This document shows positions 21,153-30,700 of a stretch of DNA of 64,000 bases, piece after piece (the first letter of the stretch is position 1; every line of letters starts with the position of its first letter). Origin of the DNA: Deinococcus sp. LM3 (GTDB taxonomy: Bacteria > Deinococcota > Deinococci > Deinococcales > Deinococcaceae); assembly GCF_002017875.1 (NCBI RefSeq), contig NZ_MUFV01000002.1, forward strand, positions 248,001-312,000. Reading direction: 5' to 3'. Below the pieces are notes generated by a model. It searched no databases, had not been told where the DNA came from, and was given only the letters and a program-made list of their open reading frames with translations. The position numbers and the translations under genes are program-made.

Positions 21153-22199
21153 TCACGGGCGGGCCGGGTTCAGGTCGTCCGGGAAGCGGCTGTGCGCGGC
21201 GATCGTCCCGGCGGCCTTGGCGCGGTACATGGTCTGGTCGGCCAGTTCCAGTAGCGCCTTCGGGTCGGCAGGCCCGGAGACGCTGACCAGGCCGAGGCTC
21301 ACGCCGACCCGCAGGCCCGAGGGCATGTGCAGCCGGTGCGGGAGTTCCAGGGCGATCTCGCGGGCGCGGGCGTCGGCGTCCGGGCCAGTCAGCAGCAGCG
21401 TAAACTCGTCCCCGCCGTAACGGGCGAGAATCTCACCGGGACGCAGCAGGGCCAGGAGCCGCTGCGCGACGAAGCGCAGCACGGCGTCGCCGACCGCGTG
21501 ACCCAGCGTGTCGTTGATGGGCTTGAAGCGGTCGAGGTCCAGCAGGCCAACCACCCGCGTCTGCCCAGACCGGGCAGCGCCGCACGCCGAGGCCAGTTCC
21601 CGCTGGAACGCGCGGCGGTTGGGCAGTTCGGTCAGCGGGTCGGTCAGCGCGAGTGCCTCGAGGTCCCGCAACGCCAGCCGCAGCCGCAGTTCGGACTGCG
21701 CGAGTTCCGCGAACTGCGCGAGGACCTCGAGATCCTCGGCGCTGAAGTCACGCGGACAGGTGTCCAGGACGCACAGGGTGCCCACGGCGTGCCCATCGGC
21801 GCGCAACGGAATACCCGCGTAGAAGCGGAGCTGGTGGCCGCCCTGCACGGCGTCCAGAGGGGCCGTGCGCGGGTCGGCGCGCAGATCCGGGATGACCAGT
21901 GGACATCCGGCGTCCACGGTCAGCGCGCAGATGGACTGCCCGCGCGGGTCGGCGCGGTGCGTGAAGCCCACGCTGGCCTTGAACCACTGCCGGTGGTCGT
22001 CCACGAAGGTCACAGACCCGAACGGCACCCGGAAGTACCGCGAGACGAGCGCCATGATCCGGTCGAACTGCGGTTCGGGGGGCGTGTCGAGAATGCCCAG
22101 GGAATGCAGGGCGCTCAGGCGCTCCAGCCCGGCAGCGGGCGAGTCCGGCGCGGGTGACGCGGCATCAGGCAGGGTGGGCATGGGTTCAGACACTGGCAT
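21153..22199 (-). CDS. GAF-GGDEF diguanylate cyclase
   Basis: This soluble protein has 348 residues. A GAF domain (about residues 25-175, with FGSVTFVDDHRQWFKASVG and the GTLCVLD strand) precedes a GGDEF domain with DPLTELPNR and ARYGGDEF near residue 261. The I-site position reads RPGE rather than RxxD, so product inhibition may be weak. The start is ATG 22199, supported by GGGAGG a few bases upstream, although the frame is open to 22436. The DDHRQWFK motif is typical of stand-alone GAF sensors next to GGDEF. The ligand is unknown. Confidence 0.9.
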   Translation of the reverse strand: MPVSEPMPTLPDAASPAPDSPAAGLERLSALHSLGILDTPPEPQFDRIMALVSRYFRVPFGSVTFVDDHRQWFKASVGFTHRADPRGQSICALTVDAGCPLVIPDLRADPRTAPLDAVQGGHQLRFYAGIPLRADGHAVGTLCVLDTCPRDFSAEDLEVLAQFAELAQSELRLRLALRDLEALALTDPLTELPNRRAFQRELASACGAARSGQTRVVGLLDLDRFKPINDTLGHAVGDAVLRFVAQRLLALLRPGEILARYGGDEFTLLLTGPDADARAREIALELPHRLHMPSGLRVGVSLGLVSVSGPADPKALLELADQTMYRAKAAGTIAAHSRFPDDLNPARP

Positions 22200-22605
22200 T
22201 CCACCTCCCGGTGGCCCTGATCGGATCGCGACGAGCAGCTGATCCGGACAGGCACTGGACGCAGCGGAGGTGACGTAGTGAGGTAAGCGCCGTGACTCCC
22301 GCAGGGGGGAAGGTCGGCTCGGCTGTGGGCGGACCCATTCTATCAGGTGGCTGCCATCACTTGCTTGAAGGCCGGTCAGGAGCGGCGCGGCGGTCTGTAC
22401 GGGTGGTTTGACACTGATGGGCCGCCCGCCTAGCATGCCCGCAGTCTTCCCTACCCGCCCATGCCGGGCGCGGTGAACGGTCCGGATGAGTTCCGCACGC
22501 CGCCCGCGCCCACATGTCAGAGCGCCTCATTCCTGATCCGGAGGTTTTCCCTTGTCCCGTTTTCCGGCCACTCTATTCCCGGTGTCCTGTGCCAGCCGTT
22601 CTCTC
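22200..22605. other. Gap of about 400 bases with no supported gene
   Basis: This lies between the divergent GAF-GGDEF and urate genes. The only signal seen is GGAGG at 22540-22544, spaced seven bases from a TTG at 22552. That start opens a short frame interrupted by repeat copy C, so it may be a remnant of an older gene start. No convincing promoter or known motif was found. Confidence 0.4.
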
Positions 22606-22741
22606 ATACGGGTTCCGTCTGTTTCGTTAACAACTCAGAAGGGCACCGAGTTGCTAACTCCACGTCCGGAACCCGCGCTGCTCCTACTCGCTCCGCTCGG
22701 ATTGAATGGCTTTATAAGCCATTCAATCGGAGTCCGTATCA
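22606..22741 (+). repeat. Structured dispersed repeat, copy C
   Basis: This full-length 134-bp copy runs from ATACGGGTTCCG to CGGAGTCCGTAT, followed by CA. Hairpin one reads CAACTC...GAGTTG, a compensated change from CAACCC...GGGTTG. Hairpin two is GAATGGCTT-tat-AAGCCATTC. It sits 18 bases before the start of the UraD-uricase gene, whose frame happens to stay open through it. Confidence 0.9.
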
Positions 22742-22757
22742 CCTCCCGGCTGGCCGC

Positions 22758-24197
22758 GTGACGCCGCGCCTGACGCTGGAGGAGCTGAATACCCTGAGCG
22801 ACGGGGCGTTCACGGCGTACTTCGCGGGCGTGCTGGAGCACTCGCCGCAGTACGCCGCGCAGGTCGCGGCCGGCCGGCCCTACCGGGACGCCGGGGCGCT
22901 GGCGCAGGCCTTCGCGCAGGCCGCGCAGGGCGGCAGCGAGGCCGAGCAGCTCGCGCTGATCCGCGCGCACCCGGACCTGGCCGGGAAGGCCGCGCTGGCC
23001 GGCGACCTGACGCCCGAGAGTGCGCGCGAGCAGGCCAGCGCGGGTCTGGACCGCCTGAGCGCCGCCGAGTACGAGGAGTTTCACCGGCTGAACGCCGCGT
23101 ACCACGACCGGTTCGGCCTGCCGTTCGTGGTGTGCGTGCGCGAGCATGACAAGGCCAGCATCTTCGCGGCGGCCCGCGAGCGCCTGTCGCACACGCCCGA
23201 GCAGGAGCGCCGGGCGGCGCTGCACGAGATCGGCCGCATCGCGCGCCTGCGGGTGCTGGACCTGACCGAAGCCTCTTCCCCTACCGGAGCCACCATGACC
23301 GTACCCGACCCGTCCGTCTCCGCCCCTGGCGCCCCCGCCGCGACGCCCGTCCGTGTGCGACTGGGCGACAACAATTACGGCAAGGCCGACGTGCGGCTGT
23401 TCAAGGTGTTCCGCGACTCGCCCCGTCACGAGATCCGGGACGTGTGGGTGCGCGTGGGCATGCGCGGTGAGTTCGACGCAGCGCACGAGGTCGGGGACAA
23501 CACGGACCTCGTGGCGACTGACACGGTCCGCAACACCATCTACGCGCTGGCCCGCGATCACCTGACCGGCAGCGTGGAAGAGTTCGGCAAGGACCTCGTG
23601 CGGCATTTCGTGCAGGCCGGGCCGCGCGTGGGCGGGGCGTACGCGACGTTCACGCAGCACCTGTGGGACCGCCTGCCGGTGCCCGGTCAGGACGGCGGGC
23701 ACGATCACGCCTTCGCGCGGCAGATGCCCAAACGCACCGCCCGCGTGGAGGGGGACGGGCAGACCTTCACGGTCGAGAGCGGCATCGACGAGCTGTTCAT
23801 CCTGAAGACCACGCAGAGCGGCTGGGCCGGCTTTCACCGTGACCGGTTCACGACGCTGCCCGAAACGACCGACCGGATCCTGGCGACGACCGTCACGGCC
23901 CGCTGGACGTACCGCGAGGACGCACCCGACTACGACGCCGTGTGGGCGCGGGTGTACGGCACGCTGCTGGAGGTCTTCCCGGATCACTACTCGCATTCCA
24001 TGCAGCACACGCTGTACCGGCTGGGCGAGGCGGTCCTGACCCGCTGCCCGGAGATCGAGCGGATTCACTTCTCGTTCCCGAACCGGCATCACATTCCGTA
24101 CGACCTGGGCCGCTTCGGGCTGGAGAATCCGGGCGTGATCTTCCACGCGGACGCCGAGCCGTACGGCGTGATCGAGGGCTGGGTGGAGCGGGAATGA
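22758..24197 (+). CDS. Fused OHCU decarboxylase (UraD) and urate oxidase
   Basis: This 479-residue two-enzyme fusion of urate breakdown resembles Bacillus PucL. Residues about 1-165 are OHCU decarboxylase, with LIRAHPDLAGKA and HDRFGLPFVVCV. Residues about 190-479 are uricase, with NNYGKADVRLFKV, DLVATDTVRNTIYALA and HHIPYDLGRFG. Uricase turns urate into 5-hydroxyisourate and the decarboxylase finishes the path to allantoin. HIU hydrolase follows directly, so the middle step is also encoded. GTG 22758 is taken as the start because it lies just after the repeat and just before the domain; no good Shine-Dalgarno is visible. An internal ATG at 23295 could give free uricase. Confidence 0.93.
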   Translation: MTPRLTLEELNTLSDGAFTAYFAGVLEHSPQYAAQVAAGRPYRDAGALAQAFAQAAQGGSEAEQLALIRAHPDLAGKAALAGDLTPESAREQASAGLDRLSAAEYEEFHRLNAAYHDRFGLPFVVCVREHDKASIFAAARERLSHTPEQERRAALHEIGRIARLRVLDLTEASSPTGATMTVPDPSVSAPGAPAATPVRVRLGDNNYGKADVRLFKVFRDSPRHEIRDVWVRVGMRGEFDAAHEVGDNTDLVATDTVRNTIYALARDHLTGSVEEFGKDLVRHFVQAGPRVGGAYATFTQHLWDRLPVPGQDGGHDHAFARQMPKRTARVEGDGQTFTVESGIDELFILKTTQSGWAGFHRDRFTTLPETTDRILATTVTARWTYREDAPDYDAVWARVYGTLLEVFPDHYSHSMQHTLYRLGEAVLTRCPEIERIHFSFPNRHHIPYDLGRFGLENPGVIFHADAEPYGVIEGWVERE

Positions 24198-24332
24198 TAC
24201 GGGTTCCGTTTGTTTCGCCGACAACCCGGAACATCGCCGGGTTGCCAGCTCCACGTCCGGAACCCGTTTTTCTCCCACTCGCATCCGCTCGGATTGAACG
24301 GGTTTTGCAACCCATTCAATCGGAGTCCGTAT
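24195..24332 (+). repeat. Structured dispersed repeat, copy D, exactly filling an intergenic gap
   Basis: The copy starts as TGATACGGG, where TGA is the uricase stop. It ends CGGAGTCCGTATG, where ATG is the HIU hydrolase start and GGAG is its only Shine-Dalgarno. Hairpin one is CAACCCGG...CCGGGTTG and hairpin two is AACGGGTT...AACCCATT. No other sequence separates the two genes. Confidence 0.93.
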
Positions 24333-24696
24333 GAGCACCCACGGAGCGGGCCTGAGTACACACGTGCTGGACACGGCGCGTGGCCGCCCGGCCGCCGGGA
24401 TCCGCGTCGAGCTACGCGCCGTGCAGGGGCAGACGCGCACGCTGCTGGCCGGGGCGGTCACGAACGCGGACGGCCGGACCGACGCGCCGCTGATCGCGCG
24501 CGGCGAGTTGCGGCCCGGCACCTTCGAGCTGACCTTTCACGTCGCGGCGTACTTCGCGGACATGGCCGGCGTGGAGGGAGCGGCGCCGTTCCTGGACGAG
24601 ATCACGCTGCGGTTCACGGTGGCGGACGCCGCCGCGCACTACCACGTGCCGCTGCTGGTGAGTCCGTGGTCGTACAGCACTTACCGGGGCAGCTGA
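24331..24696 (+). CDS. uraH: 5-hydroxyisourate hydrolase (transthyretin-like)
   Basis: This 121-residue enzyme opens 5-hydroxyisourate to OHCU, the step between the two activities of the upstream fusion. Family signatures are LSTHVLDTARGRPA at the N-terminus, an internal YHVPLL strand and the terminal YRGS tetrapeptide. The ATG overlaps the last base pair of repeat copy D, whose GGAG six bases upstream is the ribosome site. The gene lies in the same orientation as UraD-uricase, and the two are probably co-transcribed. A second repeat (copy E) follows 70 bases after the stop. Confidence 0.95.
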   Translation: MSTHGAGLSTHVLDTARGRPAAGIRVELRAVQGQTRTLLAGAVTNADGRTDAPLIARGELRPGTFELTFHVAAYFADMAGVEGAAPFLDEITLRFTVADAAAHYHVPLLVSPWSYSTYRGS

Positions 24697-24766
24697 ACGC
24701 CGGACAGGGCTGCTGAGTGGGGCCGTCAGTCCGTGGCGACCGTCCCGCTGCGGCCCTGCTCACCTC

Positions 24767-24902
24767 ATACGGGTTCCGTTTGTTTCGTTAACAGATCGGA
24801 ACACCACCGATCTATCAACTCCACGTCCGGAACCCGTTTCTCTCCTGCTCGCTCCGCTCGGATTAAACGGCTCTGCAAACCGTTCAATCGGAGTCCGTAT
24901 CA
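24767..24902 (+). repeat. Structured dispersed repeat, copy E
   Basis: This full-length 134-bp copy has ends ATACGGGTTCCG and CGGAGTCCGTAT followed by CA. Hairpin one here is AGATCGG...CCGATCT, changed on both arms compared with other copies. Hairpin two is AACGG...CCGTT. It lies between uraH and the operator of the metal ATPase. Confidence 0.9.
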
Positions 24903-24910
24903 CCTGAACA

Positions 24911-24929
24911 TCTGAGCAATCACTCAGGT
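24911..24929. promoter_or_regulatory. ArsR/SmtB-type operator
   Basis: CTGAG (24912-24916) and CTCAG (24923-24927) form an inverted repeat in TCTGAGCAATCACTCAGGT. This resembles the imperfect TGA-N-CA...TG-N-TCA dyads bound by SmtB/CzrA-like repressors. It abuts the -10 box of the ATPase gene, and the co-transcribed ArsR protein is the obvious candidate binder. Confidence 0.6.
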
Positions 24930-24934
24930 ATACT
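24929..24934 (+). promoter_or_regulatory. -10 box of a leaderless promoter
   Basis: TATACT lies five bases before ATG 24940, with no Shine-Dalgarno between them. The ATPase message therefore probably begins at or next to its start codon. Confidence 0.6.
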
Positions 24935-24939
24935 GGGGC

Positions 24940-27177
24940 ATGACCACCCGGCCCCTCCCCGAACTTCCCGCGGCGCCGGTCCTGACCTACCGCGTCGAGG
25001 GCATGGACTGCGCCCACTGCGTGCAGAAGGTCGAGCGGCTGGTGGGCACCCTGCCCGGCACGGCCGCCGTCAGCACCAGCTTCACGCGGCAGACGCTGCG
25101 CCTGGAACTGGACGAGGCCCTCACGCCCCGCCAGACCCTCGAACGGCACCTGCGCGCCCTGGGGTACGTCCCGGCGCTGCAATCCGGGCCGGGCGCAGCG
25201 AAGCCGCCGGCGACCCCGCTGGACACGCCGCCCCACGAACCACAGGCGGGTACGGCCCGGCACGCAGCCGGCGCGACCGCTTGGTACCGCAGCGCGCAGG
25301 GCCGGCTCGTGCTGCTGTCCGGCACGCTGCTGGCCGCCGCGTGGCTGCTGTCGCTCGCCGCGCCGCAGGCCGCCGAGCTGGGCTTCGTGGCCGTCACGCT
25401 GCTGGCCGGCGCGCCCCTGGCCCGCCGGGCGGTGATCAGCGCCCGCCTGGGTGAGGTGTTCTCCATCAACCTGCTGGTCACGCTGGCCGCGCTGGGCGCC
25501 CTGCTGATCGGTGAGGCCGCCGAGGGAGCGGCCGTGGTGTTCCTGTTCGCGGTCGGGGAGCTGCTTGAGGGCGTCGCGGCCGGCCGCGCCCGCTCGGGCG
25601 TGCAGGCGCTCGCGGCCCTCACGCCGTCCACCGCGCAGCTGCTGACCCCGCAGGGTGTGCAGGAGGTGCCGGCGGCGTCGCTGCGGCCCGGGCAGCGGGT
25701 GCTGGTCACGCCCGGCACGCGCGTCCCGGCGGACGGCGTGATCGAGGAGGGTGTCTCGGGCCTGGACGACAGCGCCGTGACCGGCGAGAGCGTCCCGGTG
25801 CGCCGCGCGGCCGGTGACGAGGTGTTCGGCGGCAGCGTCAGCACCGACGGCACCCTGACGGTCCGCGTGACCCGCGAGGCGAACGACACGACCCTGGCGC
25901 GCATCCTGCACCTGATCGAGCAGGCCGAGGAGAGCCGCGCGCCCACCGCGCGCTTCATCGACCGTTTCAGCCGGGTGTACACGCCGGGCGTGGTGCTCGT
26001 GTCGGCGCTCGTGGCGTTCGGGCCTCCGCTGCTGGGCGAGCCGCTCTCGCCGTGGCTGTACAAGGGCCTGAGCCTGCTGCTGATCGGCTGCCCCTGCGCG
26101 CTGGTCCTGAGCGTCCCGGCGGCCGTCACCAGCGGCCTGAGCGCCGGCGCGCGCCGCGGCCTGCTCATCAAGGGCGGCGCGGCCCTGGAGACGCTGGCCC
26201 GCGTCCGGACCGTCGCGTTCGACAAGACCGGCACCCTGACCGCCGGGCACCCCCGCCTGAGCGAGTGCCTGCCGGCCGGGCCGGACTGCGGCCCCACCAA
26301 CCCGGATGGCGGCCACGCCGACCCGGACCGCGTGACGCTGGGGCTGGCGGCCGCCGTGGCCGGCGCGAGCAGCCACCCGCTCTCCCGCGCCGTGACCGAC
26401 GCGGCGCGCGCGCGCGGCCTGAGCGTCCCGGCCGTCACGGACGCCCACGCGCGGCCCGGCGAGGGCGCCAGCGCCACCCTGAACGGCCGCGCGCTGCACC
26501 TGAGTTCCGCTCCCAGCGCCGCCGGGCGGCTGGGCGGCGCCATGACCGCCGAACTCGGGAAGCTGGAGGCGCTGGAGGCGCGTGGCCTGTCGGTCAGCGT
26601 GCTGCACGACGATCACGCCCCGCTGGCGCTGCTGGCCTTCCAGGACGACCTGCGCCCGGACGCCGCGCCGGCCCTGGCGGACCTGCGCCGCCTGGGCGTG
26701 GGCGCCGTGATGCTCACCGGGGATCACGAACGCGCCGCGCAGGCGGCCGCCCGTGACCTGCCCACCATCGACGTGCACGCCTCGCTGCGGCCCGGGGAGA
26801 AACTCCGGCACCTGGAGGCGCTGCCCGGCCCGGTCGTGATGGTCGGGGACGGCATCAACGACGCGCCCGCCCTGGCCCGCGCGGACGTGGGAATCGCCAT
26901 GGGCGGCGGCACCGACGTCGCGCTCGACACGGCCGACGCCGCGCTGCTGGGGTCGTCGCTGCGGGGCGTGCCGGACATGGTGCAGCTGGCGCGGGCCACC
27001 ATGCGCAACATCCACTGGAACATCGCGCTGGCGCTGGGCCTCAAGGGGCTGTTCCTGATCACCACCCTGACCGGCGCGACCACCCTGTGGATGGCCGTCC
27101 TGGCCGATACCGGCGCGACCGCGCTGGTCACCGCGAACGCCCTGCGTCTGCTGCGCTGGACCCCGGAGCGCCCGTGA
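24940..27177 (+). CDS. Heavy-metal P1B-type ATPase (Zn/Cd/Pb exporter)
   Basis: This 745-residue metal-exporting ATPase is in the inner membrane. The N-terminal HMA domain has GMDCAHC near residue 24. The membrane metal site is CPCAL near residue 383, the phosphorylation site DKTGTLT near residue 427, and the hinge GDGINDAP near residue 636. CPC with this HMA type fits either Zn/Cd/Pb or Cu subclasses. The downstream regulator has Zn/Cd-sensor metal sites, which favours Zn/Cd/Pb. The start follows a TATACT box by five bases. The stop overlaps the regulator's GTG (GTGA), so the two are translated together. Confidence 0.93.
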   Translation: MTTRPLPELPAAPVLTYRVEGMDCAHCVQKVERLVGTLPGTAAVSTSFTRQTLRLELDEALTPRQTLERHLRALGYVPALQSGPGAAKPPATPLDTPPHEPQAGTARHAAGATAWYRSAQGRLVLLSGTLLAAAWLLSLAAPQAAELGFVAVTLLAGAPLARRAVISARLGEVFSINLLVTLAALGALLIGEAAEGAAVVFLFAVGELLEGVAAGRARSGVQALAALTPSTAQLLTPQGVQEVPAASLRPGQRVLVTPGTRVPADGVIEEGVSGLDDSAVTGESVPVRRAAGDEVFGGSVSTDGTLTVRVTREANDTTLARILHLIEQAEESRAPTARFIDRFSRVYTPGVVLVSALVAFGPPLLGEPLSPWLYKGLSLLLIGCPCALVLSVPAAVTSGLSAGARRGLLIKGGAALETLARVRTVAFDKTGTLTAGHPRLSECLPAGPDCGPTNPDGGHADPDRVTLGLAAAVAGASSHPLSRAVTDAARARGLSVPAVTDAHARPGEGASATLNGRALHLSSAPSAAGRLGGAMTAELGKLEALEARGLSVSVLHDDHAPLALLAFQDDLRPDAAPALADLRRLGVGAVMLTGDHERAAQAAARDLPTIDVHASLRPGEKLRHLEALPGPVVMVGDGINDAPALARADVGIAMGGGTDVALDTADAALLGSSLRGVPDMVQLARATMRNIHWNIALALGLKGLFLITTLTGATTLWMAVLADTGATALVTANALRLLRWTPERP

Positions 27178-27581
27178 CTCCCGCCCGCACCGCCGCCACG
27201 CCCGCCCGCACGGCCGCCACGGACGCCTGCAGCGCCCACGAACTTCACCCGCAGGCCGTCGCGCAGGCCCTGGCGGCCCAGCCGACCCCGGAGCAGGTCG
27301 AGCGGGCGGCCGCGCTGCTCAAGGTCGTGGCGGATCCCACCCGGCTGCGGCTGCTGAGCGCCCTGAACGCTGCCGGTCCCGGCGGGGAGCTGTGCGTGTG
27401 CGACCTGGCAGCCGTGATCGGCCTGAGCGAGAGCGCCGTCAGTCATCAGCTGCGGCTGCTGCGGCAGGTGCGGGCCGTCCAGGCGCGCCGCGCGGGCCGC
27501 GTGGTGTACTACCGCCTGCTCGACGCGCACCTGACCGTCCTGATCGGCAGCGCCCTGGAGCACGCCTCCGAATCCGGGTGA
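27174..27581 (+). CDS. ArsR/SmtB-family metal-sensing repressor
   Basis: This 135-residue winged-helix repressor has its recognition region at IGLSESAVSHQLRLLRQ. Both classic metal sites can be read. The alpha3N motif is ELCVCDL. The alpha5 site has the spacing D-x-H-x10-H-x2-E in DAHLTVLIGSALEHASE, the pattern of SmtB/CzrA Zn sensors. The GTG start overlaps the ATPase stop. A tandem TPARTAA repeat precedes the core. It probably represses the ATPase operon through the CTGAG/CTCAG dyad at 24911 and releases on Zn or Cd. Confidence 0.93.
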   Translation: MTPARTAATPARTAATDACSAHELHPQAVAQALAAQPTPEQVERAAALLKVVADPTRLRLLSALNAAGPGGELCVCDLAAVIGLSESAVSHQLRLLRQVRAVQARRAGRVVYYRLLDAHLTVLIGSALEHASESG

Positions 27582-27733
27582 ACGGCCCGGCACGGCGCCG
27601 GGTGCGCTACGATCAGGCCCGACCCGCGTCACGTCCGCCCCTGGCGGCACGCCCCTCCCTGTCCGACCCGATACCCTGACGCCCTTCGCCCTGATGCCCG
27701 AGGCTCCCCTGCTGTGACGACCTTCCCGACCGC

Positions 27734-30700
27734 ATGACGCGCCTCGATCCCCTGCCCCTTCCCCCGGCCCTGGTGTCCCTGCTGCTGGCCAGCGAGGACG
27801 TGATGTTCGTCCTGAACGGCGACGGCGAGTTCGAGTACCTCAACGGCGCGGCCGCCGCCCTGCTGCACCTCGAGGCGCACGAGGCGCTCGGGCGGCCCCT
27901 GGAACGCGACTTCCCGCACCTGCTGAGCGAGCAGTGGTACACCGAGAGCCGCCACGTGCGGGCCACGGGGCGCGCGGGAGCCTACGACGCGTTCAGTCCG
28001 GCCGTGGGCGGCTGGGTGCGGGTCAGCCTGACCCCACACGTGGGCTCGCTCGCCGTTCACCTGCGCGACGTGTCCTCCATGAAACGCAAGGCGGCGTTGC
28101 AGCAGATCACCGCCGACCTCGTCAGGGCCAGCAGCGTTCCGGCGGTCCTGACGGCCGCCCTGACCGGCGCGGTGCCGGTCACGGCCGCGACCGGCGGCGT
28201 GGCGCTGCGGCTCACGCCGGGCGGCGACGCCCTGACCTGCGCCACGCCGCCCTGCGCGGACAGTCCGGTCCGCCTGCCGGCCGGTCAGGTTCCGGACCCG
28301 TTGCCGCTCGGGCAGGATCATCCGGCCTGCGAGGCGGTGCGCGCCGGGCAGGCGATCTTCGCGCCGGACGGACCGCACGGGCGCGTGGCGGCCCTGCCGC
28401 TGAACGTGGACGGACGCCCCTGGGGAGCGCTGCTGCTGACGTTCGGCGCGGCCCGGCCGTTCCCGCCGGCCGAGCGTCAGTTCCTGCTGACCCTGACGCA
28501 GCAGTGCACGCAGGCACTGACGCAACTCGAGGCGCGCCGTCACCTGGAAGAGCAGGCCGAGAACCTCACCACCCTCAACCGCGTCGGGCAGACCCTGGCG
28601 GCCGAACTGGACCTGCGCAAGCTGGTGCAGGGCGTCACGGACGCCGGCGTGACCCTCACCGGCGCGCAGTTCGGGGCGTTCTTCTACAACCTGACTGACC
28701 GCGACCCGGACGGGTACCGCCTGCACGTGCTGTCCGGCGCGCCGCACGAGGCCTTCGCGGAGTTCCCCATGCCGCGCATGACCGGCGTGTTCGGCCCGAC
28801 CTTCGCGGGGCGGGGGGTCGTCCGGGCCGGTGACATCACCCGCGACGGCCGGTACGGGCAGCTCGGCGGGATGCCGCCCGGTCACCTGCCGGTCCGCAGT
28901 TACCTCGCGGTGCCGGTCACGTCCCGTTCCGGCGAGGTGCTGGGCGCGCTGCTGTTCGGGCATCCCGACCCGGACGTGTTCACGGACCGCTCCGAGCAGC
29001 TGGCGGTGGGGCTGGCGTCGCAGACGGCCGCCGCGCTGGACAACGCCCGCCTGTACCAGCAGCTTCAGGACAGCCACGCGCTGCTCGAAACGCGGGTGGA
29101 CGCCCGCACCCGCGAACTGGCCGAGCAGACGGTCGCGCTCGAAGCCTTCGCCCGCTTCACCGAGGCGGCCGGGACCAGCACCGACGTCCGTACCCTGGCG
29201 CGGCAGGCACTGACCGTGTTCCGCCGCTTCTTCGCGCAGTGCAGCGCGGCGTACTACGAACGCAGCGGCGACCACTGGTACGCGCAGGTCTGGACCGAGG
29301 ACATCGCCCCGCACGTCGTGCAGAGCATCACGGCCGGCGTGCCCGCCGACGCGCCGGCCTTCCTGGAAGCGGCGCGCACGCACGCCCCGGTGTTCGTGGA
29401 CGGCTGGGAGGCCGGGGAGCAGCAGGTGGCCGCGACCGAGGATTACGGCACGGTCGCGCTGTACCCCATGCTGGTGGCGGGCGAGATCGTCGGGATGCTG
29501 GCCGTGGGCCTGCTCGATACGCGCGTGTGGACCGAACGCGACCGGGCGGTGGTCCGCGCGGCCGGGCGCAGCATGAACCTGTCACTGGAACGCGCGGAGG
29601 TCGCCTCGCAGCTTCAGACGCAGCGCGACACCCTGCAGGCCCGCACGCAGGCGCTCGAGGCCTTCGCGGAACTCACGCGTGACCTGACGCTGGAAGCCGA
29701 CCCGCACGCCCTGATCCGCCGCGCACAGGAGATCATCCTCTCGCTGCTGCCCGACGGGTACGCCCTGTACTGGGAGCGCGAGGGCGAGCACCTGCACGTC
29801 CGCACGCAGGTCGGGCAGGTCGGAAGCGACGACCTGCAACGCCAGCTGGACGCCGGACTGCCCTACCGGACGACCCTGACGGTCCGGCGGCCCTTCGAGT
29901 CCGGGGAGCCGCTGTACCAGGACGAGTACGACCGCGGGCACGACGGCCTGCAGGGCATCGTCGAGCACATCAGCACCACCGCCTCACTGCCGGTGCAGGT
30001 GGACGGCACCGTGCAGGGCGTGATCGTGGTGGGCCTGTTCGGACAGCGGCGCTGGAACGACACGGACCGCGCGCTGCTCGACACCGTCACCCGCAGCCTC
30101 AGCCTGACGCTGGAAGGCGCGCAGAAGGCCCGCGCGCTGCAGGAACGCACGCAGGAACTCGAACGCAGCAACGGCGAACTGGAACGCTTCGCCTTCGCGG
30201 CCAGTCACGACCTGCAAGAACCCCTGCGCACCATCACCAGTTTCACGGAACTGATCGACCGGCGGTACGGCCCGCACCTCGACCCGCAGGGTCAGCGCTA
30301 CCTGGGCATCGTGACGCAGGGCGCGCGGCGCATGAAAGGCCTGATCGACGACCTGCTGGTCTTCTCCCGCCTGAACGCCGTGCGCGAACCGCTGCAACCC
30401 CTGAACCTGAGCGGGCCGTTACAGGACGCCCTGTCGCAGTTGCAGGCCGCCGTGGACGACGCCGGCGCGCAGGTCACCTGGGACGCCCTGCCGGACGTGA
30501 TGGGCATCCCCGGCGAGTTGACGCAGCTGCTGCAGAACCTGATCGGGAACGCCGTGAAGTTCCGCCGTCCGGACGCCGCGCCGCGCGTGCACGTCAGCGC
30601 CACGCGGCGCGGCGGGCAGTGGGAGGTGCGCGTGCAGGACAACGGCATCGGCTTCGAGGCGCAGTACGCCGAGCGGGTCTTCCAGCTGTTCCAGCGCCTG

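Noticed and set aside
22461..22757. In-frame extension of the UraD-uricase gene through repeat copy C
   Set aside because: The extension encodes repeat sequence, not protein-like sequence; the UraD domain begins right after GTG 22758.
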